Positions 6,816-16,000 of a stretch of DNA of 64,000 nt are shown in pieces (within the stretch, counting starts at the first letter, position 1; each line of letters begins with the position of its first letter). Below the pieces are notes generated by a model. That model was not told the origin of the DNA and did not search any database. It saw only the letters and a program-made list of their open reading frames with translations. Origin of the DNA: Microbacterium proteolyticum (GTDB lineage Bacteria > Actinomycetota > Actinomycetes > Actinomycetales > Microbacteriaceae); the NCBI RefSeq assembly GCF_014192415.1, contig NZ_JACHXY010000001.1, positions 496,001 through 560,000 of the forward strand. The letters are read 5' to 3'. The translations under genes were made by a program, and so were the position numbers.

Positions 6816-8501
6816 ATGACGGAACTCCGTGGAGTCGGAATCGGACTGGGCGTCGCCCAGGGACCCATCGCGCGCATGGCAGAGCCCCTGCCCGCCCCGA
6901 AGGACGCCAAGAGCGACCTCTCGGTCGAGGAGGAGACGGCGCGCGTGCGCGAGGCCGTCGCCGCCGTCGCCCGTGAACTCGAGGCCCGCGGGGCCCAGGC
7001 CGGCGGTGCCGCCCGCGACGTGCTCGAAGCGCAGGCGATGATCGCCGAAGACCCGACCCTCGAAGCCGAGGTCGACAGCCGTCTCGCGAGCGGCAAGACC
7101 GGAGAGTTCGCCGTGCACGACGCGTTCGCCTCCTTCCGCGAGCAGTTGGTCGCCCTCGGCGGTTATCTCGGCGAGCGCGCGGCCGACCTCGACGACGTCG
7201 CCCAGCGCGTGATCGCACGCCTGCGCGGCGTCGCCGCCCCCGGCATCCCCGACCCCGGCCACCCGTTCGTGCTGGTCGCGAAGGACCTCGCCCCCGCCGA
7301 CACCGCGCTGCTCGACCTCGACAAGGTGCTGGCCCTGGTCACCACCGAGGGCGGGCCCACCTCGCACACCGCGATCCTCGCCCGCGAGAAGTCCATCGTC
7401 GCCGTCGTGGGCGCGAGCGGCGCCAAAGACCTCGTCGACGGACAGTCCGTCATCGTGGATGCCGCCGCGGGCGTCGTCACCGTCGACCCGACCGACGACG
7501 AGAAGGCGCGCGCGCTCACCCGTGCCGCCTCGCGGGCAGCCGCCGCATCCGCCCCGATCACCGATGGCGCCCTCGCCGACGGCACCAAGATCCCGCTGCT
7601 GGCCAACCTCGGCAAGCCCGGCGGCGCCTCGGAGGCCGTGGAGCTGGGCGCCGAAGGCGTCGGCCTGTTCCGCACCGAGTTCCTGTTCCTGAGCTCGAGC
7701 TCCGCCCCGACGGTCGAGGAGCAGCGCACGGCGTACACCGAGCTGCTCGCCGCCTTCCCCGGCAAGAAGGTCGTCGTGCGCGTGCTCGACGCCGGCGCCG
7801 ACAAGCCGCTGCCCTTCCTCAACGACGCGCACGAAGAGAACCCCGCGCTGGGCCTTCGCGGCCTCCGCGCCCTGCGCGCGAGCGAGGACATCCTGCGCGA
7901 GCAGCTGACGGCCCTCGCCGAAGCGGATGCCGCGACCCGGGCGTCCGAGGCCGGCCCCGCCGACCTGTGGGTCATGGCGCCCATGGTGTCGACGGTCGAG
8001 GAGACCCGCTACTTCACCGACCTGGCGAAGGACTACGGCCTGAAGACCACCGGTGTGATGGTCGAGGTGCCGTCCTCGGCCCTGCTGGCCGACCGCATCC
8101 TGCAGATCGCCGACTTCGCCTCGATCGGCACCAACGACCTGACGCAGTACACCCTCGCCGCCGACCGCCTGCTCGGTTCGGTCGCGTCGTTCCAGGACCC
8201 GTGGCATCCGGCCGTCCTCCGCCTCATCCGCGAGGTCGGGGCCGCGGGCCGCGCGAACGACAAGCCCGTGGGCATCTGCGGCGAGGCCGCGGCCGACCCG
8301 CTGCTCGCCGTCGTGCTCGTCGGACTCGGCGCCACCACGCTGTCGATGGCCCCCACCGCCCTCGCCGACGTGCGCGCGAGCCTGCTCACCCACACTCTCG
8401 ACGATGCCCGCCGCATCGCCGAGGCAGCCCTGGCCGCCGATGACGCGGCCTCAGCCCGCGAGGCGGCCCAGGCCGCCTCCTCGACCCCCGTCGCGGTGTA
8501 A
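6816..8501 (+). CDS. ptsI: Phosphoenolpyruvate-protein phosphotransferase (PTS enzyme I)
   Basis: 561 aa, typical for EI. The phosphohistidine motif GGPTSHTAILAR puts the active His at about 184. The PEP-binding barrel shows GLFRTEFLF, VVRVLDAGADKPLPF and NPALGLRGLRA, and the late catalytic Cys is at about 488 (VGICGEAAADP). EI transfers phosphate from PEP to HPr in the cytoplasm. An AAAGGAAGC ribosome-binding site sits between the HPr stop and this start. It is followed 53 nt later by mannitol EIICB, indicating one transcription unit. Confidence 0.96.
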   Translation: MTELRGVGIGLGVAQGPIARMAEPLPAPKDAKSDLSVEEETARVREAVAAVARELEARGAQAGGAARDVLEAQAMIAEDPTLEAEVDSRLASGKTGEFAVHDAFASFREQLVALGGYLGERAADLDDVAQRVIARLRGVAAPGIPDPGHPFVLVAKDLAPADTALLDLDKVLALVTTEGGPTSHTAILAREKSIVAVVGASGAKDLVDGQSVIVDAAAGVVTVDPTDDEKARALTRAASRAAAASAPITDGALADGTKIPLLANLGKPGGASEAVELGAEGVGLFRTEFLFLSSSSAPTVEEQRTAYTELLAAFPGKKVVVRVLDAGADKPLPFLNDAHEENPALGLRGLRALRASEDILREQLTALAEADAATRASEAGPADLWVMAPMVSTVEETRYFTDLAKDYGLKTTGVMVEVPSSALLADRILQIADFASIGTNDLTQYTLAADRLLGSVASFQDPWHPAVLRLIREVGAAGRANDKPVGICGEAAADPLLAVVLVGLGATTLSMAPTALADVRASLLTHTLDDARRIAEAALAADDAASAREAAQAASSTPVAV

Positions 8502-8554
8502 GCCGCTCACCCCAACCGCGGCCCCGCCGCACCGCTAGTCAAGGAGACACAGCA

Positions 8555-10219
8555 ATGACGACGACGTCAGCCACCAAGAAGCCGGGAGGAGCACGGATCG
8601 CCGTACAGCGATTCGGCACGTTCCTCTCCGGCATGATCATGCCGAACATCGCGGCATTCATCGCATGGGGTTTCATCACCATGCTCTTCATCCCCGCCGG
8701 CTTCTTCGGCGCCAACAGCCCCTTCGGCTGGCACTGGTCGCCGGTCGCCGAGATCCTCGGCGGCGGCGGTGACGCCGCGGTCATCAACTGGCCCGGCGCC
8801 ATGACCGCGCTCACCGCGACCGAGGACGGCACCACCTACCAGGGCTACGTGGGTCTGGTCAGCGTGATGATCACGTACCTGCTGCCGCTGCTCATCGCCA
8901 ACACCGGTGGACGCATCGTCTACGGCGCACGCGGTGGCGTGGTCGCGACGATCGCCGTGATGGGTGTCATCGTCGGCACCAACATCCCGATGTTCCTCGG
9001 CGCGATGATCATGGGCCCGCTCGCGGCCTGGATCACCAAGCAGATGGACCGGCTGTGGGACGGCAAGATCCGCCCCGGCTTCGAGATGCTCGTGAACAAC
9101 TTCTCCGCCGGAATCCTCGGCATGATCCTCGCGATCGTCGGCTTCTTCGCCTTCGGTCCGGTGTTCCTCGGCATCAGCGCCGTCCTCGGCAGCATCGTGG
9201 CGTTCCTCGTGCAGTTCAACCTGCTGCCGGTGCTGTCGATCATCGTCGAGCCGGCCAAGGTGCTGTTCCTCAACAACGCCATCAACCACGGCGTGTTCAC
9301 CCCGCTCGGCATCGAGCAGGCCGCGGAGAGCGGCAAGTCGATCCTGTTCCTCATCGAGGCCAACCCCGGCCCCGGCCTGGGTCTCCTCCTCGCCTTCACC
9401 TTCTTCGGTGTGGGTGCGGCGAAGGCCTCGGCCCCCGGCGCGATCATCATCCAGTTCCTCGGTGGCATCCACGAGATCTACTTCCCGTACGCCCTCGCGA
9501 AGCCCATGACGATCCTCGCCCTGATCGCCGGTGGCGCCTCGGGCGTCGCCACGAACATGATCTTCCAGGGTGGCCTGGCCTTCCCGGCCGCGCCCGGCAG
9601 CATCATCGCCGTCACCGTCGCCGCCATCGGCGCGGGCCCCGCCAACCTTCTGGTGGTCTACCTGTCGGTGGTCGTCGCCGCCGTCGTCACCTTCCTCGTG
9701 GCGGGCGTCATCCTGCGCGCCTCGCGGAAGCGCGACCAGGAGGCCGAGGGCGACAGCTTCGCCGCGGCCATCGACCAGACCGCGGCCAACAAGGGCAAGG
9801 AGTCGTCGGCCCTCGGCGCCCTCCGCACGCGTGCTGCCGGTACGACCGGCGCCGGTACGACCGAGGCGGCCGACCGCGATGTCGACGGCGCCCTCGGCGG
9901 TCTCGGCGGCGGTGTCGCCACGAAGCAGTTGAGCAACATCGTGTTCGCCTGCGACGCCGGTATGGGCTCGTCGGCGATGGGCGCGAGCGTCCTGCGCAAC
10001 AAGATCAAGAAGGCGGGCCTCGACGGGGTCACGGTCACCAACCAGGCGATCGCGAACCTCGACGGCTCGGCCGACCTGGTCATCACGCAGAACCAGCTCA
10101 CCGACCGCGCGAAGGCGCAGTCGCCCGATTCGGTGCACGTCTCGGTCGACAACTTCATGAACTCGCCGAAGTACGACGAGGTCGTGGAGATGGTCCGCGC
10201 GCAGCACGACGCGAAGTAA
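8555..10219 (+). CDS. mtlA: PTS mannitol transporter subunit EIICB
   Basis: 554 aa. The N-terminal EIIC (~1-395) has many membrane segments and the family hallmark GGIHEIYFPY (His at about 306). A polar linker of ~70 residues follows, then EIIB with the phosphocysteine at about 466 (IVFACDAGMGSSAMG). EIIA is absent from the protein and supplied by the separate mtlF gene downstream, the usual split form in Gram-positives. It transports mannitol across the membrane and releases mannitol-1-phosphate, the substrate of mtlD at the end of the operon. AAGGAGA precedes the ATG at good spacing. Confidence 0.95.
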   Translation: MTTTSATKKPGGARIAVQRFGTFLSGMIMPNIAAFIAWGFITMLFIPAGFFGANSPFGWHWSPVAEILGGGGDAAVINWPGAMTALTATEDGTTYQGYVGLVSVMITYLLPLLIANTGGRIVYGARGGVVATIAVMGVIVGTNIPMFLGAMIMGPLAAWITKQMDRLWDGKIRPGFEMLVNNFSAGILGMILAIVGFFAFGPVFLGISAVLGSIVAFLVQFNLLPVLSIIVEPAKVLFLNNAINHGVFTPLGIEQAAESGKSILFLIEANPGPGLGLLLAFTFFGVGAAKASAPGAIIIQFLGGIHEIYFPYALAKPMTILALIAGGASGVATNMIFQGGLAFPAAPGSIIAVTVAAIGAGPANLLVVYLSVVVAAVVTFLVAGVILRASRKRDQEAEGDSFAAAIDQTAANKGKESSALGALRTRAAGTTGAGTTEAADRDVDGALGGLGGGVATKQLSNIVFACDAGMGSSAMGASVLRNKIKKAGLDGVTVTNQAIANLDGSADLVITQNQLTDRAKAQSPDSVHVSVDNFMNSPKYDEVVEMVRAQHDAK

Positions 10220-10229
10220 CACCTACCAC

Positions 10230-10260
10230 GGAGGGGCCGGCGCGCAAGCCCGGCCCCTCC
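10230..10260 (+). terminator. Intra-operon hairpin between mtlA and mtlF
   Basis: An 11-bp perfect stem (GGAGGGGCCGG, 10230-10240, pairing with 10250-10260) with a 9-nt loop, 10 nt after the mtlA stop. No T-tract follows. It probably attenuates read-through or protects the upstream 3' end rather than ending the operon. Confidence 0.6.
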
Positions 10261-10320
10261 GCCTTCCCGTCCGGCCCGTCATTTGCGAGGCTGGACAGCA
10301 CGACGAGAAAGGCGAGAACC

Positions 10321-10758
10321 ATGTCAGACGTCCTCCGCATCGAATCCGTCCGCATCCACCCCGGGAGCGCCACCCGCGAGGAGGCGATGAAAGAGGCCGC
10401 CGACCTGCTGCAGGCCGCGGGCTCCGTCACCGCCGAGTACTTCTCCGCCATGCAGCAGCGCGAAGAGACCGTGTCCACGTACATGGGCAACGAGCTCGCG
10501 ATCCCCCACGGCACCAATGAGACCAAGCAGGCCATCCTCACCTCGGGCCTGTCGGTCGTCCGCTACGACGGCGGCGTCGACTGGGGCGGCGAGCCGGTGA
10601 CCTTCGTCGTCGGCATCGCCGGCAAGGGCGACGAGCACCTCGAGATCCTGTCGCAGATCGCCATCCTCTTCTCCGAGGAGGACGACGTCGCGCGCCTGAA
10701 GGCCGCCTCCTCCCCCGAGGAGCTCTACGAGGCCCTCTCCGGGTCCGTCAACGCATGA
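10321..10758 (+). CDS. mtlF: PTS mannitol EIIA
   Basis: 145 aa EIIA of the fructose/mannitol class. The phosphohistidine is His63 in ELAIPHGTNE, and the C-terminal half reads EPVTFVVGIAGKGDEHLEIL as expected. It carries phosphate from HPr to the EIIB domain of the transporter upstream. The ATG at 10321 follows GAGAAAGGCGAG. The gene ends in a 4-nt overlap with mtlD, so the two are coupled. The 101-bp gap from mtlA holds a hairpin that could tune its expression separately. Confidence 0.95.
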   Translation: MSDVLRIESVRIHPGSATREEAMKEAADLLQAAGSVTAEYFSAMQQREETVSTYMGNELAIPHGTNETKQAILTSGLSVVRYDGGVDWGGEPVTFVVGIAGKGDEHLEILSQIAILFSEEDDVARLKAASSPEELYEALSGSVNA

Positions 10759-11906
10759 AGGCCGTCCACTTCGGCGCCGGAAACATCGGTCGCGGCTTCG
10801 TCGGCCTGCTGCTGCACGAGGGCGGCTACGACCTCGTCTTCTCCGACGTCTCGGCGGCCCTCGTCCAGGCCATCAACGACGCGTCGTCGTACACCGTGCA
10901 CGAGGTGGGAGACGGCGGCGTCGACAAGCAGGTGACGGGCTTCCGCGCGATCGACAGCTCGGTGGATGCCGAGGCACTCGTCGACGAGATCGCCACCGCC
11001 GACGTCGTCACCACCGCCGTCGGCCCGACGATCCTCAAGTTCGTCGCCCCGCACATCGTCGCCGGCCTGGCGCTTCGCGACCCCTCGCTCGCGCCGCTGC
11101 AGATCATGGCGTGCGAGAACGCGATCGGCGCCACCGACCAATTGCGCGAGCACGTGGTCGCGTTGGCCGGCGAATCGTGGGACGCCCTGGCATCCCGTGC
11201 CGTGTTCGCCAACACCGCGGTGGACCGCATCGTGCCGGCGCAGGCCCAGGGCGGCGTCGACGTCACCGTCGAGCCGTTCTACGAGTGGGCGATCGAGCGT
11301 CCCCCGTTCGGCGACAATCCGCCGCACATCCCCGGCGCGCACTTCGTCGACGACCTCGAGCCCTACATCGAGCGCAAGCTCTTCACCGTCAACACCGGTC
11401 ACGCCACCACGGCGTACTTCGGTGCGCAAGCGGGCATCGACCGCATCTCCGACGCCCTCGCGGACCCGGGGATCGCGGCCAAGGTCGAGGCGGCACTCGA
11501 GGAGACCAGCGCCCTCCTGGTCGAGAAGCACTCGCTGGATGCCGGCGTGCAGGGCGAGTACCGCGCGACGATCCTGCGGCGCTTCCGCAACGCCGCCCTC
11601 CCCGACACCGTGTGGCGCGTGGGCCGTCAGCCGTTGCGCAAGCTCTCGCGTCACGAGCGCTTCGTCGGTCCCGCCGCCGAGGCCGTCGAGCGGGGTCTGC
11701 CCGTCGACGCGCTCGTGGCCGCGATGGCCGCCGCCCTCGAATTCTCGGATGTCGAGGACGCCCAGGCCGTCGACCTGCAGCGGATGCTGCACGAAGTGGA
11801 TGCCGAGGCGTTCACGGCCGAGGTCACCGGCCTCGACCCCGCGCACCCGCTGTACCCCCGGGTCGTCGAGGTCGTCGCGACCCGTCAGGCAGCGCTCAGC
11901 GCCTGA
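10755..11906 (+). CDS. mtlD: Mannitol-1-phosphate 5-dehydrogenase
   Basis: 383 aa. The NAD-binding start is KAVHFGAGNIGRGFVG; the catalytic region contains the conserved lysine in ERKLFTVNTGHATTAYFG. Length and both motifs match MtlD. It oxidises mannitol-1-phosphate to fructose-6-phosphate in the cytoplasm, completing entry of mannitol into glycolysis. The start overlaps the mtlF stop by 4 nt. It is the last gene of the operon and is followed by a strong 14-bp hairpin. Confidence 0.96.
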   Translation: MKAVHFGAGNIGRGFVGLLLHEGGYDLVFSDVSAALVQAINDASSYTVHEVGDGGVDKQVTGFRAIDSSVDAEALVDEIATADVVTTAVGPTILKFVAPHIVAGLALRDPSLAPLQIMACENAIGATDQLREHVVALAGESWDALASRAVFANTAVDRIVPAQAQGGVDVTVEPFYEWAIERPPFGDNPPHIPGAHFVDDLEPYIERKLFTVNTGHATTAYFGAQAGIDRISDALADPGIAAKVEAALEETSALLVEKHSLDAGVQGEYRATILRRFRNAALPDTVWRVGRQPLRKLSRHERFVGPAAEAVERGLPVDALVAAMAAALEFSDVEDAQAVDLQRMLHEVDAEAFTAEVTGLDPAHPLYPRVVEVVATRQAALSA

Positions 11907-11940
11907 GCCGTCACCGCGCCGACACCGGCGCGAATTCCCA

Positions 11941-11980
11941 CCGCCGCCGACGCGACGCCCGTGCGCCGCGTCGGCGGCGG
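11941..11980 (+). terminator. Terminator of the mannitol operon
   Basis: A 14-bp perfect stem: CCGCCGCCGACGCG (11941-11954) pairs with 11967-11980 around a 12-nt loop, 35 nt past the mtlD stop. No T-run, as is common for terminators in this base composition. Confidence 0.7.
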
Positions 11981-12014
11981 TCGTTCGCGCGGGCGGCGGG
12001 GTTACCCTCGTCAC

Positions 12015-12785
12015 GTGACCGACACCCCGCACCCGTCCGAGGCCCGTCCCCGCCGCCGTCGCCGGTGGCTGCGCTGGACCCTCGGGGGCCTCGGCGCCGT
12101 CGTGGTGCTGCTGGTGGGCGGCATCCTGATCTACACCCAGGTCGGGGTGATGGGCGCCGAGCCCGGGCCGCTGGCCGAGGCCGAGCAGAACCCCGACCTG
12201 ACGATCACCGACGACGGGGCCGGCATCGTGCTCTCCCCCACCACCGGGGCGACCGGCCAGGGCCTGGTGTTCATCCCGGGCGCCAAGGTCGAGGCCGAAG
12301 GGTACATCGCCACCTTCGCCGACACGGTCGTCGACGACGGCATCACCGTCGTCATCACCCGCCCGTGGCTGAACCTGGCCTTCTTCGATCCGCGGCCCCT
12401 GTCGGCGTTCACCGATCTCGCCCCCGACGTCACCGGCTGGGCCGTCGGCGGCCATTCCCTCGGCGGGGTCCGCGCGTGCCAGTTGGCCTCCGACGCCGAC
12501 GCGCTGGTGCTGTTCGCCTCGTACTGCGCGAACGATCTATCGGCCTCAGGTCTCCCGGTCCTCAGCCTCTCCGGCTCCGAGGACGGCCTCAGCACCCCGC
12601 AGAAGATCGCGGATGCCACCGCACAGCTGCCGGCGTCGGCCACGTTCGTCGAGATTCCCGGTGCCTCGCACGCCTCCTTCGGCGCCTACGGCCCGCAGCC
12701 CGGCGACGGCACCCCCACGGCCGACCCCGACGAGGTGGACCGCGTGATCGCCGAGCAGCTGGCCGGATTCCTGCCGCGCCCCTGA
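12015..12785 (+). CDS. Membrane-anchored alpha/beta hydrolase
   Basis: 256 aa. An arginine-rich N-terminus precedes one membrane segment (~19-42, LGGLGAVVVLLVGGILIYTQV), so the hydrolase faces outward. The nucleophile elbow GGHSLGG places Ser148. Downstream are PVLSLSGSEDG (acid region) and PGASHASFGAYG (His), completing a triad. It resembles the dienelactone-hydrolase-like family of secreted actinobacterial hydrolases; substrate unknown. The GTG at 12015 was chosen because a TACCCT box ends 6 nt upstream, implying a leaderless mRNA; the longer reading begins with arginine-rich intergenic sequence. Confidence 0.8.
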   Translation: MTDTPHPSEARPRRRRRWLRWTLGGLGAVVVLLVGGILIYTQVGVMGAEPGPLAEAEQNPDLTITDDGAGIVLSPTTGATGQGLVFIPGAKVEAEGYIATFADTVVDDGITVVITRPWLNLAFFDPRPLSAFTDLAPDVTGWAVGGHSLGGVRACQLASDADALVLFASYCANDLSASGLPVLSLSGSEDGLSTPQKIADATAQLPASATFVEIPGASHASFGAYGPQPGDGTPTADPDEVDRVIAEQLAGFLPRP

Positions 12786-13097
12786 CGCGCGCCCGGACGC
12801 CCGCGCGTGGTCGCCGCGCGCCCGACCGGCGTGCGGCCGCGCCGACGAACCGACGCCGTCGCCCGTGGCCCGCGTCCGCCGATGGACGCGGCAAGCCGCG
12901 ATGCGAAAAACCCCGGCCGCGCCCGACGATGACGCGATCTCAGTAGTGCGTAATCAGTAGTCAGCTGAGTAGTCCGCGAATTGCTCCGATATCCGGCCGA
13001 TTCATACGATTCAAATAGCCGGTCTTCATTCATTTCATTCGCACGGAATCGCACCGGGATCACGTCGACACGGCGCTCATCGTCGTGCGGAAGGCTC
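12786..13097. other. Intergenic region with a low-GC regulatory stretch before the pilus locus
   Basis: 312 bp. The first ~150 bp are very GC-rich. About 12935-13045 is conspicuously AT-richer than anything nearby, with repeated AGTAGT words and a TCAGCTGA palindrome. No gene is seen. It most likely holds the promoter and regulatory sites of the pilus genes. Confidence 0.6.
12981..13009 (+). promoter_or_regulatory. Candidate promoter of the pilus locus
   Basis: TTGCTC (12981-12986), a 17-bp spacer and TACGAT (13004-13009), giving a leader of roughly 80 nt before the adhesin start. Repeated AGTAGT words just upstream could bind a regulator. Confidence 0.45.
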
Positions 13098-16000
13098 ATG
13101 TTCTCGTCGCGCCGTCTCCCCGCGCGTCCCGCTCGGACGCGGGCCGCCTCCACCGCCGCCGTGGCGGTCGTCGTGGCGATGCTTCTCGGGTCGAGCGTGA
13201 CCGCGGCGAGCGCGACCCCGTCTCCCCCCGCCTCTCCGACGCCGACCGAATCCGCGCCGGGGGTGACGCCGACACCCTCGGAGCAGGCGACCCCGACGCC
13301 CTCCCCCCGCGAGCCGGCCGCGGAAACCGTTCCCGAGCCGGTCACGTCGACCCCTCCGACCGATGCCGACCCGGCCGACGACGCCGACGCTCCGGGCGCT
13401 CCGACCGATGAGCCGACAGCGGCGCCCGAGGCCGTCGAGTCCCCGCCGGACGAACCGGTCGACGACCCCACGACGTCCGCCCGGATGCGCGCTCCCCCGG
13501 AGTCGCGCATCGGCATCCTGGCCGCAGGCATTGCGGAAGCGCCGGCCGAGGTCTGGACCGAGAACTTCGAGCAGGGCCTGAGCGCCACCGCGCCGTCGGC
13601 CCTGACGGCCTACGCGAGCGGCCGGTACACGGCCTCCCCCGGATGGTCCACACCCTCGACGTGCACCGGGGTGCTGGTGAACTATCTGGCCGGTTACTAC
13701 CCCGCGGAGACCAGCAGCTGCCCCCGACAGCTCCTCAACGGCGGACTGGTCTCCACCCTCCCGGCACGCGAGGTCCGGCGTCTCGCCGATGTCCTCGGTC
13801 AGGTGGCGGCGGGCACCACCGGGTCGTCGTCGGCGGCGGCCCCCGCGGTCGGTTCGACCGACGCGACCCGCGGCAACCACGCGCTGGTCGGATATCCCGC
13901 CACAGCGCCCGGCGCGACGACCGTGGCCGAATCCAACGCCGCCCTCGGCATCACGGCCCCCGGATCGCGGTACTACACGTTGCGACTCCACGCCGCCGCG
14001 GCCGGCTGCGCGACCGGCGCACCGACCCTCTCGATGAGCCTGTTCACGGGGTCCACCACCCTCCTGGCGCCGTTCTCGTCTCCCGTCACCCCGTGCAGCC
14101 TCACGGGCCCGGTCTTCTACGGCTCGTCGCCGGTGCTGGCGGCCACGGGCGGCGTCGTGCTCGGCATCGGCGACCCCGCCATCACCGCCTCGGCCCGTGC
14201 CGCGATCTACACCGGGTCATCCGCCGCTCTCCTCACCCCCGCGCAGATCGCCTCCGCGCGCGTGCGCGTGTCGAACAGCACCACCGGCGTCGGCAGCGGG
14301 TTCGGCGTCGACAATCTGCGCGTGCTCGATGTGACCCCGAGCCTCGACTGGGCGTTCAGCCCGGCGAGCGTCCCCGTCGGGACGGCCTCGACCCTCACCT
14401 ACACGATCACCAACACCTCCGAGCTCCTCGCCAAGAGCGACTGGACGTTCACCAACACCCTCCCCGCCGGTCTCACGGTCGCCCCGACGCCCGCCGTCGG
14501 CGGCACCTGCACCCAGGTGACGGGGACGACCTTCGCCGTCACCGCCCTCGCCGGGTCCTCGAGCATCTCGGCGGTCGGGGGCGACCTGGCCGCCGCAGCC
14601 TCGTCGTGCACGGTCACCGTGAACGTCGTGGCATCCGCCGAGGCCACCTTCACCAACACCCCCTCCAACGTCGTCACGCCGCTGATCGCCCCCGACACCG
14701 CCACCCTGACCGTCACGCCCGCCTCGCGCCTCACCGTCCGCAAGAACCTGCCGGCACGCCTCGCCTCCACCGACCAGTTCACCCTCTCGGTGCGCAGCGG
14801 CAGCACGGTCATCGCGTCGGCGACCACCACCGGCACCGCGACAGGGCTGCAGGCGGCGCAGGTGTCACGACAGATCGTCGAGGCCGGCGACACCTACACG
14901 ATCTCCGAGACACCCACCTCGGGCGTCGCCCTCGGGTACGCCAGCACCTATGAGTGCACGCGCGAGGGAACGGTCATCGCCGCGGGCAGCTCGCGCTCGG
15001 GCCCGCTCACCATGCCCCAGGACGACGGCGCCGAGGTCGTCTGCACGTTCACCAACACCCTGCAGCAGCCGCGCCTGTTCTGCGACAGCGGGCTGTTCTA
15101 CGGTCTGACAACCAACGGCGCCCTCGTTCAGGCCGACGGCGCAGTGGGCGGCCAGGCCACCGTCGGCTCATGGGCGAACGTCACGGGGGCGAATGCGCTC
15201 GGCGTCTCCGCCGGCGGCACCGGGGCCTACGCCCTCAACAGATCGACGGACGCCGCGAACGTGCTCTCGATCCTGAAATGGACGCCGACCGGCGGCTTCG
15301 AGACCCTCGCCAACTCGGCGTACACGACGACCGATCGGGCCGGCACGGTGATCCCCGGCAGCATCGTCGCCGGAGCCATCGATCTGGTGACCGGCCGCTA
15401 CCTCTTCGGCAAGTACAACAACGGCTCCTTCTACGCGTGGAGCTTCACCGAATCGGCCCCCGCGGCATCCCGTTTCACCTACCTCGGCTCCTTCAGCGCG
15501 GGCTCCGCCCCCAACGGCAACGGCGACATGGCCTTCGACAACCGCGGCAACCTGTACGTCCTCGGGGCCGCCACCGTCAACAACGCCAGCAGCACCGCCA
15601 TCTTCACCGTGACCGCCGAGACCCTGGCCGGCGCCACCGGCGGCACCCTCTCCGTCAGCACCGCGGCGACGCGAACCCTGAACGGCCTGGATGCCACGCC
15701 GGCCTTCGGCAGCGTGAACGGCATCGCCTTCTCTCCCCGCGGCACCGTCTACCTCTCGAGCTCCACCAGCACCTACGAGTTCGACCCGACCACCTGGACC
15801 CGGGTCGCGGGCACCCCCCGCATCGACTTCGCCGCCACGGATCTCGCCAGCTGCAACAGCCCCGGCACGATAACCGTGCTGAAGAACGTGGTCGGGCGGG
15901 CGGCCACCGCCGACCAGTTCCAACTCACCCTCGCCGACGCGAACGGCACCCTGGGCACGGCCACGACCGCCGGCACCGCAACCGGTCGACAGGCCGCGCA

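Noticed and set aside
6435..8393. 652-aa antisense frame across HPr and enzyme I
   Set aside because: No recognisable domain; mirror of two certain genes.
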